Below, one piece after another: positions 20,181 through 20,456 of a stretch of 20,456 nucleotides of DNA. The DNA is from an uncultured Lachnospiraceae bacterium (GTDB lineage Bacteria > Bacillota > Clostridia > Lachnospirales > Lachnospiraceae). The stretch lies in the NCBI GenBank assembly GCA_958402795.1, contig CATXUX010000052.1, positions 1 to 20,456 on the forward strand, read 5' to 3'. Under the pieces are notes generated by a model. It was not told where the DNA came from, ran no database searches, and saw only the letters and a program-made list of their open reading frames with translations. Numbering within the stretch: position 1 is the first letter of the stretch; the number at the start of each line of letters is the position of its first letter. The translations under genes were made by a program, and so were the position numbers.

Positions 20181-20456
20181 TGCAGATGTCCGGAGCAATA
20201 ATTAAAATGCAGCCAAAAAGCATTCTCCTGAATGCGAAGCAGGTAAAAGAGGTATTTGGAGACTGCAGCACAACATTCTACCAGAAGGTTCGCGAGATTC
20301 GCGGGCAGATAGAATCAGGGCGATACAGCCAGTACGCCCTGGTAGAGGAAAAAGGAACAAAGGTTAATTTTTATGTGTACTACGATTATTCGGTACATAG
20401 GAAACAACTGCTGGACAAAAACGCGGCAAAATACACACCGGAGTTTAACCCGATGG
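20180..20456 (+). CDS. early phage protein, partial (runs off the window)
   Basis: The frame stays open to the last base: 92 codons beginning MQMSGAIIKMQPKSILLNAK. AAAGGAG (20169-20175) is 4 nt before ATG 20180 and 10 nt before a second in-frame ATG at 20186, so the start is uncertain. The segment LNAKQVKEVFGDCSTTFYQKVREIR could be a winged-helix or excisionase-like DNA-binding helix pair. The later VYYDYSVHRK segment has no motif I recognise. Overlap with the Cro-like stop indicates coupled translation. A role in early gene control or excision is a guess from position. Confidence 0.75.
   Translation, partial: MQMSGAIIKMQPKSILLNAKQVKEVFGDCSTTFYQKVREIRGQIESGRYSQYALVEEKGTKVNFYVYYDYSVHRKQLLDKNAAKYTPEFNPM

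Larger units (their letters stand above)
13931..20456. mobile_element. left part of a prophage or prophage-like integrative element
   Basis: The order integrase, accessory genes, CI-like repressor, divergent Cro-like gene and early gene is the lysogeny module of a temperate phage. The element starts somewhere between the MATE terminator and the integrase stop. The right end is outside the window. No structural phage genes are visible, so an ICE or phage satellite is possible. Base composition looks more A+T-rich than the host part. Confidence 0.8.

Noticed and set aside
1..20456. tRNA, rRNA, CRISPR array, IS element or T-box
   Set aside because: None was recognised by eye on either strand. 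No regularly spaced repeats, transposase or cloverleaf sequence was found.

Overview
The window looks like a chromosome segment of an anaerobic Firmicute, most likely a Lachnospiraceae-type Clostridium. The pointers are a GlgC/GlgD pair, a HrcA-type CIRCE heat-shock operator, a YtaF/MntP-like gene, strong AGGAGG ribosome sites and moderate G+C. The species cannot be fixed from the sequence alone.

Host part (about 1-13,900). A small heat-shock protein gene sits behind a CIRCE-overlapped sigma-A promoter and converges on a TRIC/UPF0126 membrane protein. A rightward cluster follows: a DUF1538 membrane protein with a tandem PII-like regulator, an FtsH protease and a DUF308 membrane protein. Next are glgC-glgD (glycogen synthesis) and an XRE regulator overlapping a cytoplasmic L-asparaginase, each pair closed by a clear intrinsic terminator. 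Leftward genes encode a CLC-type anion transporter with fluoride-exporter-like motifs and a YtaF/MntP-like protein. The latter is divergent from a MATE exporter.

Mobile part (about 13,930 to the window end). This is the left end of a prophage or prophage-like integrative element: a tyrosine integrase next to tandem 11-bp repeats, a leftward run of accessory genes, then a CI/LexA-like repressor and a divergent Cro-like gene around a four-operator switch. An early phage gene runs off the window. The accessory run encodes a NYN-domain nuclease, a Uma2-family nuclease-like protein, a membrane coiled-coil protein with a Cys/His tail, a lipoprotein and a membrane-anchored protein of unknown function. 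It occupies the integrase-repressor interval where prophages often carry lysogenic-conversion or defence genes. This part looks more A+T-rich by eye than the host part.

The most unusual content is non-coding and lies in the mobile part. (1) The NYN gene has a leader of about 140 nt with a possible H-type pseudoknot ending in an intrinsic terminator just before its ribosome site. (2) A hairpin family beginning GCACGAAACC recurs at the 3' ends of leftward genes. (3) One copy terminates a candidate rightward small RNA of about 65 nt. (4) Two otherwise unrelated exported-protein genes share a duplicated leader of about 70 nt whose small hairpin shows a compensatory base-pair change.

No stretch over 300 bases lacks a gene. 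Bases 1-132 hold only a possible terminator. No tRNA, rRNA, CRISPR array or IS element was seen.
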